Notes: generated from the letters alone by a model not told the origin. 64,000 bases of DNA from Aneurinibacillus sp. Ricciae_BoGa-3 (GCF_028421645.1 NZ_CP116887.1:1056001-1120000); one strand, 5' to 3'; numbered from the stretch's first letter, positions 40,603 to 48,644 are shown. Program-made: numbers and translations.

Positions 40603-41439
40603 ATGAAAAAACGAGTAGCTGTAGGGATTGTTTCAGCATCTTTAGTCTTAAGCGCTACCACTGTTTTGGCACAGCCTAAATCAAGTAACTTACGAATGAC
40701 AGGTGAATCATCCGATTTTCTTAGCAAGGTAAGTGAATTTAAAAATACATTTAAACAAGGCAATAGTCAGCTACTAGATAGTGTTTTAATCAACAGTCTG
40801 GGGAATAAAGTAGCAGGTCAAAAGCAAAGTAATAATGACCAGAATGAGAACAATCAGGATGAAAACCAACAACAGAATGGTGAACAACAGAACGATGATC
40901 AGGATAAGCAACAACAGAATGAACATCATGATGAAGAACATCACAATGAACATCAAAATCAGGAACAGGTTACTACAGGAGATGAAATAGGCATTACAAC
41001 GGGATTTACATCCGAAGATCAAATAAATGTCTCCCCTCAAACCACTTCGGGCGACGCTGTGTCAATTAATCCTACTATTAAAATAACAACTCAAATGACT
41101 GTAACCTTTAACGGAAAAACTCTATCATTTGATCAACAACCTATCATTAAAAATGGCAGTACGCTGGTTCCATTACGTCAAATCTTTGATTCACTAGGCG
41201 TTAAAATCAACTGGGACGGTAAAAGCGGAACTGTGAAAGCCCAAAGAGGGAAACAGAACGTTATTCTGAAAGTTGGTTCCAGTACAGCAACAGTAAACGG
41301 TAAAATAGTAAAACTTGGGCAGAAGGCAGAAATTATAAATAAAAGAACGATGATCCCACTTCGTTTTATTAGCGAATCATTCGGAGCAAATGTGAATTGG
41401 AACGGCTCAAACCACACGATAGATATCACAGAAAATTAA
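40603..41439 (+). CDS. secreted copper-amine-oxidase-N-domain protein with His/Gln-rich linker
   Basis: 278 aa from ATG 40603 (AAAGGAG). Signal peptide MKKRVAVGIVSASLVLSATT with cleavage near VLA. A central low-complexity stretch (residues about 75-125) is rich in Asn, Gln, Glu and His (HHDEEHHNEH), possibly metal-binding. The C-terminal half is a Cu_amine_oxidN1 domain (MTVTFNGKTLSFDQQPIIKN; STLVPLRQIFDSLGVKINWD; MIPLRFISESFGANVNWNGS). Such domains are common in secreted proteins of Paenibacillaceae and bind surfaces rather than act as oxidases. Confidence 0.82.
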   Translation: MKKRVAVGIVSASLVLSATTVLAQPKSSNLRMTGESSDFLSKVSEFKNTFKQGNSQLLDSVLINSLGNKVAGQKQSNNDQNENNQDENQQQNGEQQNDDQDKQQQNEHHDEEHHNEHQNQEQVTTGDEIGITTGFTSEDQINVSPQTTSGDAVSINPTIKITTQMTVTFNGKTLSFDQQPIIKNGSTLVPLRQIFDSLGVKINWDGKSGTVKAQRGKQNVILKVGSSTATVNGKIVKLGQKAEIINKRTMIPLRFISESFGANVNWNGSNHTIDITEN

Positions 41440-41448
41440 GTTGAAGTT

Positions 41449-41490
41449 TAAAGCCCCGCCATCCCTATCTCTATATGGTGGCAGGGCTTT
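41449..41490 (+). terminator. intrinsic terminator
   Basis: AAAGCCCCGCCA (41450-41461) and TGGTGGCAGGGCTTT (41477-41491) form a long hairpin followed by ATT. Confidence 0.75.
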
Positions 41491-41669
41491 ATTCTAAATG
41501 ACTTTATTTATCAAGCAAACTCCGATTAAAGATTAATTATCTAATTTAACGAGAAAGTTTATTTATCTCCTCTAAGCAACTTGCGCATACATCAAAGCTA
41601 TGCTTGAGTATCCGTTTTATTGAACTATTGATTTCCGATAGTGGAACAATGTATCCTATTATATCCTCT

Positions 41670-41710
41670 GATTTGAAAGAGCCTTCGGGTTTATTCCCGA
41701 AGGCTCAAAT
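41670..41710 (-). terminator. terminator of the PAS-HD gene
   Basis: GAGCCTTCGGG (41679-41689) and CCCGAAGGCTC (41696-41706), an 11-bp perfect stem. On the minus strand it is followed by TTTCAAATC. Confidence 0.7.
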
Positions 41711-41725
41711 AATAATCAACTTATG

Positions 41726-42745
41726 TCATTCAGATACCTTGTTTCTTTTTCCGGTATATAAATCGATTTGCCAAGTTCCGTTATATTGTGGACGGTCATT
41801 TATTTCGGTTACTATTATAAGGCACTCTTGTACAATGAAATTGACATCTACACCACCTCTGGTGATGGCTGCTGACAACCCATCCACCAATTGAAATAAT
41901 CTGAACATAGGCAGTAATCGCCATGGAAATGTTTCAGGAAGTTCGCTCTCACTGTGATGATGATAGCGAATAATTTCAACTACATCATTATGTTGACTAT
42001 AGAAGTTTTGTGCTAATTCTGCACTACGGAAAGCATGTAACTTACCATCTTCGAAAACCTTTTTGGGATCAACAACATCCCCTATAGATAAAACTGGTTG
42101 TGATTTACCTAAATCATGAAAGATAAAAGCTTGCACGAGCTGATCCTTATCTATTCCAATAATTTTAGTTATCCCCTGTATGTGTAAATTCGAGAGTAGT
42201 CTAAGGCAATTTACTACATGACGATAGAGACCATTTTGGATAACACCTGTAATCGTAATCAATTTGGTTTTAGGATCGTATTGATCCTGATATTCAACGG
42301 TTGATTTTAGTTTGTACTCCACCTTGCTGTTCGGCAACGTTAAAGCGAATGCCAAGTCAAGTTCCCGTTCTTTTTCCATGATTTCTGTAACATCTTGAAT
42401 CGAAAGAAGGACCCCTTTTTTCTTACCATTATCATTGAGTGGAGTAGCATTTACGGATAATCTCTTTCCTGTGCTAGTATTGCGTATTATTCCGCTTTGA
42501 GAAATTCCTGTTTCGAAAACCTCTTCTGGCAAAGATTTTTCACTTTCAATAGGTATATCCCATGCATTTAAATCTTCAAAAAAATGCTTTCCTTCATAGT
42601 CAATACCTTCTAAAAGAAACATTTTTTCAGCAGAGTTATTCATATAACAAACGTTTAAGTTGTGATCAAGTAATACGATAGATTCCACCATTGAATTTAC
42701 GATAGCATTGAGAAGGTCTTCTTTAGACAACAATAAGTTTTTCAT
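41726..42745 (-). CDS. c-di-GMP riboswitch-controlled PAS-HD phosphohydrolase
   Basis: 339 aa from ATG 42745 (GGGGGAAAAA upstream); an earlier in-frame ATG lies inside the riboswitch and is rejected. PAS at about 10-125 (NAIVNSMVESIVLLDHNLNV; VLLSIQDVTEIMEKERELDL). HD domain at about 165-330: H in YRHVVNCLRLL, HD in FIFHDLGKSQP, H in LHAFRSAEL, YHHHSES and D in LVDGLSAAI. This may be a nucleotide phosphohydrolase, perhaps of cyclic dinucleotides or ppGpp type; HD-GYP features are absent. The riboswitch ties it to c-di-GMP. Confidence 0.82.
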   Translation of the reverse strand: MKNLLLSKEDLLNAIVNSMVESIVLLDHNLNVCYMNNSAEKMFLLEGIDYEGKHFFEDLNAWDIPIESEKSLPEEVFETGISQSGIIRNTSTGKRLSVNATPLNDNGKKKGVLLSIQDVTEIMEKERELDLAFALTLPNSKVEYKLKSTVEYQDQYDPKTKLITITGVIQNGLYRHVVNCLRLLSNLHIQGITKIIGIDKDQLVQAFIFHDLGKSQPVLSIGDVVDPKKVFEDGKLHAFRSAELAQNFYSQHNDVVEIIRYHHHSESELPETFPWRLLPMFRLFQLVDGLSAAITRGGVDVNFIVQECLIIVTEINDRPQYNGTWQIDLYTGKRNKVSE

Positions 42746-42754
42746 TTTTTCCCC

Positions 42755-42830
42755 CTTTCGGCAACCCAACCATCTTCCTAAAGGATTCAGATCCATGGTT
42801 TTGCGTCACTGCTTTTCAACGGTTTTCCCC
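42755..42830 (-). promoter_or_regulatory. cyclic di-GMP riboswitch (GEMM-I) before the PAS-HD gene
   Basis: On the minus strand: AAAACCGTTGAAAAGC, AGTGACGCAAAACC, ATGGATCTGAATCC, then GATGGTTGGGTTGCC, the GEMM-I order. The ribosome site AAAGGGGG overlaps the closing side, so translation is the likely level of control. The first bulge (AAAACC for GCAAACC) and TGACG for GGACG are small deviations. Confidence 0.8.
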
Positions 42831-42885
42831 TTTTTTAAATAAATTTTTACAAGATGTTTATACAACAATAGTATCAAATCGTTTA

Positions 42886-43194
42886 GTGAATTTATGTCAT
42901 TTCTTGTCGAACAGCCCACTGCCCGCAGCTGCATACTCTGCACTGCGTGTGCTAGAGGTGGAAGTGGGAAGCCTCACGGAGATTCAGAAGGCAGCCATCG
43001 CCAAATACATTTCCGATACGGTTCCAGAAGCAGCAAAAGGATACGTGACACCGCAGAATGTTTCTGATGTGCTCACTTTAATTCAGAAGGAGATTGAGGC
43101 TGCAAAGACCAATTCTGGCCTGCAGTCGGCGCAGGCGTTTATTGACTGGATAGCCAACATAAAGGAAACGAAAACTGAAAAGCCTTCGATTTAA
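42886..43194 (+). pseudogene. truncated LLH-type phage protein (prophage remnant)
   Basis: The C-terminal two-thirds read VLEVEVGSLTEIQKAAIAKY, ISDTVPEAAKGYVTPQNVSD and IDWIANIKETKTEKPSI, a helical pattern like the LLH holin-like protein at 30565. The N-terminus lacks its membrane segment and ribosome site, and the start region (MNLCHFLSNSPLPAAAYSAL) looks like noncoding read-in. The hairpin after the stop (43197-43226, CCCGCTACCC/GGGTGGCGG type) nearly repeats the late-operon terminator at 31154. It is the scar of another, deleted prophage. Confidence 0.6.
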
Positions 43195-43235
43195 AATTAT
43201 CCCGCTACCCTTATAGGTGGCGGTTTTCTATCATC

Positions 43236-43364
43236 TTATGTAAAATCTTCAATTGTTCCTTCCTTGCTTAATCCCGATTCCTTCAATATACGAAGCATCT
43301 TCTGCTTTACATACACAAGTTTTATCTCCTTCGCCGTTTGCTCTTCATCAAAAATCTTATCCAT
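43236..43364 (-). CDS. partner protein of the mini-LexA module, copy 2, 42 aa
   Basis: ATG 43364 overlaps the mini-LexA stop by 8 bp. The product [40 protein letters not shown] and FT matches copy 1 at DEE-x2-AKEIKL-x-YV and SGLS. It lacks copy 1's last ten residues. The tight overlap implies coupled synthesis with mini-LexA, hence a working partner, such as a dimerisation or anti-repressor peptide; that role is inference. Confidence 0.65.
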   Translation of the reverse strand: MDKIFDEEQTAKEIKLVYVKQKMLRILKESGLSKEGTIEDFT

Positions 43365-43587
43365 ACATCCGTTCCTCACCATATATTTTTATCGCCCGGG
43401 GTTTTGTTGGATCCCGATAAATTAAGCCACGTTTTTCTAACCGATCCAAATAGCCGTGAACCGTGGAAGTAGAGGCATGACCCGATACTTTTGCGATCTC
43501 CCGAATAGTTGGAGGATACCCTTTTTCCTTAGTGAGACGCTTCACAATGGCTAATATCTCCTGTTGCTGTCCGGAAATCTCTTTCAT
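43357..43587 (-). CDS. mini-LexA: LexA DNA-binding domain without autoprotease, copy 2
   Basis: 76 aa from ATG 43587 (GGAGGGG upstream). Sequence [40 protein letters not shown] and [20 protein letters not shown], then [13 protein letters not shown]. It keeps the LexA winged helix, less closely than copy 1 (STSTVHGYL for SSSTVHGHL). The catalytic and dimer domains are missing, and the gene runs straight into the 42-aa partner. A LexA-type box CGAAT-GTAA-GTTCG lies 17 bp upstream, nearest to the Bacillus consensus of the four. Confidence 0.85.
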   Translation of the reverse strand: MKEISGQQQEILAIVKRLTKEKGYPPTIREIAKVSGHASTSTVHGYLDRLEKRGLIYRDPTKPRAIKIYGEERMYG

Positions 43588-43604
43588 CGTACCCCTCCAT
43601 TTAC

Positions 43605-43703
43605 CGAATGTAAGTTCGTATATTTTGATTTTATTATGATCCCATGGAAAAAACAAGCATGATATTTTTGACCTAGTTGAGGTAAAATAGAAACAAATGT
43701 TCT
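43605..43703. promoter_or_regulatory. two LexA-type boxes between divergent genes, copy 2
   Basis: CGAAT-GTAA-GTTCG (43605-43618) is one base from the Bacillus LexA box CGAAC-N4-GTTCG. GAAAC-AAAT-GTTCT (43690-43703) matches the site at 36266 outside the spacer. The region between keeps ATGGAAAAAACAAGCAT in both copies (36220-36236 and 43644-43660). Confidence 0.75.
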
Positions 43704-43725
43704 TATTTTTTTGGGGGGGTGAAGG

Positions 43726-44130
43726 ATGAGTTGGACGACAAACACAGAAGGGAATATGCTTTATCCTCCAGAGTATCAGGAGTTTGCAATGCTGGTGAAG
43801 AAACAAGTTGTATATAGCTTAGTTCTGCGAGTACTACCAGGGGAGATTACAACTATTGGCCGAGCAAAAGCTAGGCTTGGCAAAGCTTACATTTCAACTT
43901 TGTTCGAAGTGCAAAAATCACTTTCAAATGAGCTAGGTTCCATTCGTCAGCGCTTGCGCGAAATCGGAGGCGAAATCATCAGTGAGAAGCAGGAGGAATT
44001 TGTTCGGGTGGTTATATCAAGTCTGCAGGGAAATACGTATACACATAGATATGCGAATTACATGCTTTTATCCGAGTCGGAAGAAACAGTGAAATCGTTC
44101 ATTCAGGGTACGCAGCCGGCATTAGCGTAG
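43726..44130 (+). CDS. LexA-module effector candidate, copy 2, 134 aa
   Basis: Begins [20 protein letters not shown] and keeps [36 protein letters not shown] and the C-terminal [20 protein letters not shown]. It pairs with copy 1 at 36298 in length and order, and is divergent from copy 2 of mini-LexA. It has the strong ribosome site GGGGGGGTGAAGG. Conservation over the whole length, with many scattered changes, shows that this is an old duplication still under selection. Confidence 0.75.
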   Translation: MSWTTNTEGNMLYPPEYQEFAMLVKKQVVYSLVLRVLPGEITTIGRAKARLGKAYISTLFEVQKSLSNELGSIRQRLREIGGEIISEKQEEFVRVVISSLQGNTYTHRYANYMLLSESEETVKSFIQGTQPALA

Positions 44131-44226
44131 CAATCAAAAGAAAAAATTAACAAACATTTTAAAATTATACCTGTAATTAATTCCCTTCCCTGTTATAATT
44201 ACAGAAAAAGGAAAGAGGGGATACAT

Positions 44227-44472
44227 ATGAAAGCGACAGGTGTTGTAAGAAAAGTAGACGAGCTCGGCCGAGTTGTTCTTCCAATTGAATTGCGTAGAAA
44301 TTTTTTCATCAACGATAAAGACCCGCTCAAAATTTTCGTTACTGAGGATACTATTGTCCTTAAAAAATATGAACCATCTTGCATATTTTGTGGATCAATG
44401 GAAGGGATTAAATCCTTCAAAGGCAAAAGAGTTTGCGAAACATGCGCGAATGAAATTTTGATAAAAGAATAA
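44227..44472 (+). CDS. AbrB-family transition-state regulator with C-terminal Cys motif
   Basis: 81 aa. The N-terminal MKATGVVRKVDELGRVVLPI with ELRRNFFINDKDPLKIFV is the AbrB swapped-hairpin DNA-binding domain. The C-terminal part has CIFCG and VCETC, a CxxC pair that in some AbrB proteins is metal-bound. The family represses post-exponential genes. It follows the LexA module by about 100 bp with its own -10-like TATAAT (44194-44199). It may be a phage-borne paralogue of host AbrB. Confidence 0.85.
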   Translation: MKATGVVRKVDELGRVVLPIELRRNFFINDKDPLKIFVTEDTIVLKKYEPSCIFCGSMEGIKSFKGKRVCETCANEILIKE

Positions 44473-44478
44473 ATACAT

Positions 44479-44502
44479 CCCCCTCGATGAAAGAGGGGGA
44501 TT
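44479..44502. terminator. convergent terminator
   Basis: CCCCCTC (44479-44485), loop GATGAAA, GAGGGGG (44493-44499). It lies between the AbrB-like gene and the convergent secreted-protein gene. Confidence 0.65.
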
Positions 44503-44507
44503 CTTCA

Positions 44508-44798
44508 TTAAGCAGCCTTTTTGTGTCTTTTATAATGTTTCTTGCTTACAGATTTTCCACCATACATCCCGCCATAAGTACGGGTCCCCTTCTTACCTGT
44601 ATGCGGGTTTACATTACCTTTTGTACTCCAGTTGTTGGCGACGGTATGATCCGGATTCGAACGCCAGTGTGGCTTCACATACGTGCCATTCTTTTTGTAA
44701 TAACCATGCACATAAACATCTGCAAAAGCTGGTGAACACAACCCTGTTAAAACGGCTGCTGTAATTAAAATGGCAAATACCTTTTTGAAACCCTTCAC
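44508..44798 (-). CDS. secreted YxxNGTYVxPHxRSNPD-type protein
   Basis: 96 aa from GTG 44798 (AAAGGAG upstream). Signal peptide MKGFKKVFAILITAAVLTGL with cleavage near PAFA. The mature part reads VHGYYKKNGTYVKPHWRSNP, then DHTVANNWSTKGNVNPHTGK, a motif shared by many short exported phage and bacterial proteins. It is basic at the end (HYKRHKKAA). Function is unknown; cell-wall association is likely. Confidence 0.75.
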   Translation of the reverse strand: MKGFKKVFAILITAAVLTGLCSPAFADVYVHGYYKKNGTYVKPHWRSNPDHTVANNWSTKGNVNPHTGKKGTRTYGGMYGGKSVSKKHYKRHKKAA

Positions 44799-44916
44799 AA
44801 ATCGCACTCCTTTCTGTGGTTTTGATTTCGATTTTATTATAAATTGCATATATAGTTGGCACTAGTAAATCCTATTTACAAAAATCGACAGATAAATTTC
44901 GGAAGGCGTTACATAA

Positions 44917-45068
44917 TGAAAAGGATTTTTAATCTTGCATTCTCGTTAATAGTGGTTGGTGCTTTGCTCGCCGGGTGCCGCAAGCGGACACCAATGGTTC
45001 TTACAGCAGCGGGTCAACGCACCGTTTTGAAAACTAGGTTTTTCTACACGAGTGCGAAGATACGGTGA
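44917..45068 (+). pseudogene. lipoprotein N-terminus fused to debris
   Basis: GAAGGCG precedes ATG 44917. MKRIFNLAFSLIVVGALLAG-C is a perfect lipobox signal, but the next 30 residues (RKRTPMVLTAAGQRTVLKTR) lead into an unrelated tail that covers, in another frame, the start of a third copy of the 134-aa module gene. Probably a deletion joined two genes. No functional lipoprotein remains. Confidence 0.5.
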
Positions 45069-45094
45069 AAGCATTTATACAGTGTATGGAACCT
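45041..45094 (+). pseudogene. fragment of a third copy of the 134-aa module gene
   Basis: The frame reads FLHECEDTVKAFIQ, matching LLHECEDTVKAYIQ near the C-terminus of the 36298 gene; DNA identity is also high (GAAGATACGGTGAAAGCAT is shared). Only about 50 bp are kept. It shows that the LexA-like module once had at least three copies within 10 kb. Confidence 0.65.
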
Positions 45095-45251
45095 TTATAT
45101 GGGATAAAAACGGATTTTGTGGAGAGCAGAAAGCATAAATTTATGTTAAAATTATTAATTAACCCGCCTATACAAAAGCCATGTGTCATTCTTAATATTG
45201 ATGCAGATAGTAAGAAATTATATACGGATTGGAAGGGAGAAAACATACTTT

Positions 45252-45593
45252 ATGGTGATTGCAAAATGTTTATTAGGCACAGGTAAATTTAATAGTATTA
45301 AAAGACTTGCAGAGAGTGATACAAAAACTATTGTCGAAGTTGTTACACATGAAGGAACTCAATTAATTAAAAATATAAAGCTCGGTCACAGATCCAGCGC
45401 GAAACGTGTATCAGGTGCAGAAAAGACAAACGACCAACATGAGACGTGGCTACCACGTGTTGAGGTAAATGGAGAACTGGTATTCATTAAGGACCAGAAT
45501 GTGCCTGAGGGTGTTGCTTCTTTCAAGACCCGTTATCTGGCTCTGAATTTCGCCCGTCGCTTTCTTGCGCAAAAACATAAGAACGCTATTTAA
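45252..45593 (+). CDS. hypothetical protein, 113 aa
   Basis: Start ATG 45252 with AAGGGAG about 12 nt upstream. The product MVIAKCLLGTGKFNSIKRLA, then ESDTKTIVEVVTHEGTQLIK and a basic middle, ends in ASFKTRYLALNFARRFLAQK. It has the size and charge of phage or plasmid DNA-binding proteins, but no known motif. A terminator follows. Confidence 0.5.
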   Translation: MVIAKCLLGTGKFNSIKRLAESDTKTIVEVVTHEGTQLIKNIKLGHRSSAKRVSGAEKTNDQHETWLPRVEVNGELVFIKDQNVPEGVASFKTRYLALNFARRFLAQKHKNAI

Positions 45594-45602
45594 TTATTAT
45601 GA

Positions 45603-45636
45603 GGCCTTTTACCGAAATGGTAGGAGGCTATTTTTT
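45603..45636 (+). terminator. intrinsic terminator
   Basis: GCCTTTTACC (45604-45613), loop GAAAT, GGTAGGAGGC (45619-45628), then TATTTTTTATTT. Confidence 0.65.
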
Positions 45637-45744
45637 ATTTCTCAAAATTTGAACCAGGAAGGTTAAGATTAAGCATTTCTGAGTTTTTGAAGAATAAAAT
45701 TTACAAGAAAAAGGTATAAAAAATAATTCTGAAGGGGAATACTA

Positions 45745-45912
45745 ATGAGTTGTATATATCATAAAGAGTTCAATCAGTACAACAGACACTCAACCTTAAT
45801 GTCGGTGTACAAAAACATGAAAGATGATAAATTCAAATACTGCATTATCCGTGAAAAAGGAGAGGTTTACAAAGCGCTGAAAACCTTTTTCGGAAAAGAG
45901 GGGAGCGAATGA
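45745..45912 (+). CDS. small hypothetical protein upstream of spoVR, 55 aa
   Basis: GAAGGGG precedes ATG 45745. The product [40 protein letters not shown] and [15 protein letters not shown] is basic. Its stop overlaps the spoVR start (ATGA at 45909). Coupling suggests co-expression with spoVR. No family recognised. Confidence 0.5.
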   Translation: MSCIYHKEFNQYNRHSTLMSVYKNMKDDKFKYCIIREKGEVYKALKTFFGKEGSE

Positions 45913-47339
45913 ATGGAGACGAGATGAAGCAGCTTGAACGGGCGGTCGACGAGATAACAGAGATCGCCCGGGGCTATGGCCTCGACTTTTACCCGATGCG
46001 GTATGAGATATGCCCGTCGGATATCATCTACACGTTCGGCGCGTATGGGATGCCTACCCGCTTCTCACACTGGAGCTTTGGCAAGGCGTTTCACCGCATG
46101 AAGCTCCAGTATGATTTAGGGTTAAGCAAGATTTACGAACTGGTTATTAATTCGGATCCTTGTTACGCCTTTCTGCTCGACGGCAACAGCTTAATCCAAA
46201 ATAAGCTCATTGTCGCCCATGTTCTGGCCCACTGTGACTTCTTCAAAAATAATGCCCGGTTCAGTAAAACAAATCGGGATATGGTGGAAAGCATGGCTGC
46301 CACCGCAGAGCGGCTGCGCCAGTATGAAATTAAGTACGGCAAACAGACCGTAGAGGATTTTCTGGATGCGGTGCTCGCCATACAGGAACACATTGACCCC
46401 AGCCTTACGCGGCGTACCTTTAACTGGGCAGAGAATGACACAGAACGCAAACCTTCCGTTAAATCAAGGGGACGTTATGATGAGCTCTGGATGCTGGACG
46501 AAGAAGAACAGAAGAAATCGGCGGAAGTGGAAGAACGGTCTGCCCAGCAGAAACGTCTGTTTCCGCCTGAGCCAGAAAAAGATATTCTGCTGTTTATCGA
46601 AGAGTATAGCCCCAATCTGGAAGACTGGCAGCGCGATATTCTGACGATTATGCGTGAAGAGATGCTGTACTTCTGGCCACAGATGGAGACAAAAATCATG
46701 AACGAAGGCTGGGCTTCCTTCTGGCATCAGCGAATTCTGCGGGAGATGGATCTCACCGAAGATGAAACGATCGAATTCGCCAAGCTGAACGCCGGAGTTG
46801 TGCAGCCTTCTACCACCAGCATCAACCCGTATTATCTGGGTGTTAAGATTTTTGAGGATATTGAGGAGCGCTGGAATAATCCGACCGAGGAGGAGCAGAA
46901 GCGGTTTTGCCGTGAACCCGGCAAAGGGCGCGAGAAAATCTTTGAAGTTCGTGAGCTTGACGGCGATATTTCTTTCCTGCGGAACTATTTAACTAAGGAT
47001 CTGGTTGATAAGCTGGATATGTATGTTTTCGCCAAGAAGGGAAACGATTGGACCATAACCGATAAAACATGGGAAAGCGTGCGGGACCAGCTCGTCACAA
47101 GCCGGGTGAATGGCGGATTTCCTTATCTGGTGATCAAGGATGGCGATTACCTGCGCAATGGGGAACTATACATCTCCCACCAGTATGAGGGGATGGAACT
47201 CGACATCAAATATGTCGAGAAAACGCTCCCCTACATCTATACCCTGTGGGACAAAACGATCCACCTGGAGACAACCGTCGAAGAGAAGCGAGTCCTGTTT
47301 ACTTACGACGGGAAGAAGTGCCATCGAAGATTTCTGTAG
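45909..47339 (+). CDS. spoVR: SpoVR family protein
   Basis: 476 aa, close to B. subtilis SpoVR (468). Diagnostic stretches are [54 protein letters not shown] and [20 protein letters not shown], with His/Cys likely to bind metal. The C-terminal half is the variable part ([37 protein letters not shown]). SpoVR takes part in spore cortex formation. An alternative start is ATG 45924. GC content is visibly higher than in the mosaic region before it. Confidence 0.93.
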   Translation: MNGDEMKQLERAVDEITEIARGYGLDFYPMRYEICPSDIIYTFGAYGMPTRFSHWSFGKAFHRMKLQYDLGLSKIYELVINSDPCYAFLLDGNSLIQNKLIVAHVLAHCDFFKNNARFSKTNRDMVESMAATAERLRQYEIKYGKQTVEDFLDAVLAIQEHIDPSLTRRTFNWAENDTERKPSVKSRGRYDELWMLDEEEQKKSAEVEERSAQQKRLFPPEPEKDILLFIEEYSPNLEDWQRDILTIMREEMLYFWPQMETKIMNEGWASFWHQRILREMDLTEDETIEFAKLNAGVVQPSTTSINPYYLGVKIFEDIEERWNNPTEEEQKRFCREPGKGREKIFEVRELDGDISFLRNYLTKDLVDKLDMYVFAKKGNDWTITDKTWESVRDQLVTSRVNGGFPYLVIKDGDYLRNGELYISHQYEGMELDIKYVEKTLPYIYTLWDKTIHLETTVEEKRVLFTYDGKKCHRRFL

Positions 47340-47450
47340 CATGCAGATTTATGTTATATGAGGATTTATATAGAGGGATATGAATTAGTGAGAGGGAACC
47401 GAAGTGGTTCTCTTTTTTCTATGCTAACTTGGCGGAAAGGATGGGATGTC

Positions 47451-47708
47451 ATGAAGTGGCAGGAAGTCAGACAGGCCTATCAAGACGAGTGGATTGTGTT
47501 TGAAGCTTTGAAAGCCCATTCCGAGGATAATAAACGGATTGTAGACGATCTGGCGGTCATTGATCGCTATGAAGATTCTATGGATGCGCTTCGGCGCTAT
47601 ACGGCCCTCCATAAGGAGAACCCAGGAAGGGAGTATTATTTCTTCCATACGTCTCGCGAGGACCTCGATATTCGTGAGCAGAAATGGACAGGTATTCGCA
47701 GAATATGA
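47451..47708 (+). CDS. conserved hypothetical protein, 85 aa
   Basis: ATG 47451 behind GGAAAGGATGG. The product MKWQEVRQAYQDEWIVFEAL with KAHSEDNKRIVDDLAVIDRY and GREYYFFHTSREDLDIREQK belongs to a small family found in Bacillales, usually followed by a retropepsin-like protease. Here that partner is cut short (47705-47815). Function unknown. Confidence 0.7.
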   Translation: MKWQEVRQAYQDEWIVFEALKAHSEDNKRIVDDLAVIDRYEDSMDALRRYTALHKENPGREYYFFHTSREDLDIREQKWTGIRRI

Positions 47709-47815
47709 TCCCACTTACAATCAAACATGAGCTGCCGTTTGTGGAAGCAGTGGTTACGTTCCGTGGTGAAACGATAAAGTGTGAAAAATGCATCCTTTTT
47801 TCGCACATGGCTTAA
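47705..47815 (+). pseudogene. truncated retropepsin-like aspartyl protease
   Basis: ATG 47705 overlaps the preceding stop. The product MIPLTIKHELPFVEAVVTFR with GETIKCEKC ends before any D[ST]G catalytic motif. The following GCATCCTTTT/AAAAGGATGC inverted repeat (47789-47819) marks the break. Full relatives are over 120 aa. Confidence 0.55.
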
Positions 47816-47960
47816 AAGGATGCAAGAGCGAGCGGGATAATACTGAGGCGCAATAGGTTAAGTGATTCGAAAAAACCTGCAAAACAGGCAGGCAACTGGC
47901 GGTCTATCCCATGGCAAAAATCTGGCAGGAGTGTTAATCCGGCCATTTTTCTTTACAAAA

Positions 47961-47998
47961 AAGGTGTGGAGAACGCAATGTTCTGCCACACCTTTTTC
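47961..47998. terminator. bidirectional terminator
   Basis: AGGTGTGG (47962-47969) with CCACACCT (47986-47993), inner AGAAC/GTTCT, and T on both strands. It separates the pseudogene from the nitroreductase gene. Confidence 0.75.
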
Positions 47999-48005
47999 AT
48001 TTGAA

Positions 48006-48644
48006 TTAGAAAGTTTCTTCAACAAGAATGTCATCCACAGAAAAACGGCCTGTCTCATGGGCAGGTTTTTCCGCGTATCCCAGTGACATCATGAGAATAG
48101 GCGTATAGCGTTCCGGAATGTTCAGCTCTTTGCGGAGAGCTACCGGGTCGTATCCGCCCATGGGACACGTATCCAGTCCGAATGACTTGGCAGCAAGCAT
48201 AAATTGCATCGCAGCAAAAGCCGCATTGCGGATGGCTTCATGAACGCCAAGCTCGGGTCCTCTCGCGTATGCCTGGTTGATGTTGTTGAATAAGGTATTC
48301 TTGGCCTCCTGGGTCATATATCCGGCTTCCACAGCGCCTGCATATGCTTTTTCAGCATTTTTGTTGGCCTGGGTATCCCCCAGAACAATTACCACAGCGG
48401 AGGCATCCGCAACTTGCTTCTGGCCATATGCAATCGGAAGCAGCCGTTGTTTTCTCTCCTCGTTTTGCACAACAATGAATTTCCAATGCTGCAGATTCCA
48501 CGCCGAAGGGGCGGTTCCAGCCAATTCAAGAATCCCACGCAGCGTCTCCTTCGGAATGGTTTTTCCTTTCTGATAAGCCCTCACGCTGCTCCGTGCTTTC
48601 ATGATATCGGCTATTGTACTAGCCACAACTGTTGCCATATACAT
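48006..48644 (-). CDS. nitroreductase family flavoprotein
   Basis: 212 aa. Starts at ATG 48644; ATG 48638 is an alternative that fits AAAGGTG better. Motifs: KARSSVRAYQKG (FMN-binding Arg/Ser), LAGTAPSAWNLQHWKFIVVQ, and AAKSFGLDTCPMGGYDPVAL; the end MMSLGYAEKP fits the family. It reduces nitro or quinone groups with NAD(P)H. The start side has ACTATAGTTAATAATTATA, a possible operator. Confidence 0.85.
   Translation of the reverse strand: MYMATVVASTIADIMKARSSVRAYQKGKTIPKETLRGILELAGTAPSAWNLQHWKFIVVQNEERKQRLLPIAYGQKQVADASAVVIVLGDTQANKNAEKAYAGAVEAGYMTQEAKNTLFNNINQAYARGPELGVHEAIRNAAFAAMQFMLAAKSFGLDTCPMGGYDPVALRKELNIPERYTPILMMSLGYAEKPAHETGRFSVDDILVEETF

Noticed and set aside
41546..41650. Minus-strand piece ending FDVCASCLEEINKLSR, like the C-terminus of AbrB-type proteins
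   Set aside because: Too short, no start or ribosome site; at best a gene fragment.
45065..45286. Open frame of 73 codons on the plus strand
   Set aside because: Starts inside the fragment of the 134-aa module gene and has no ribosome site of its own.
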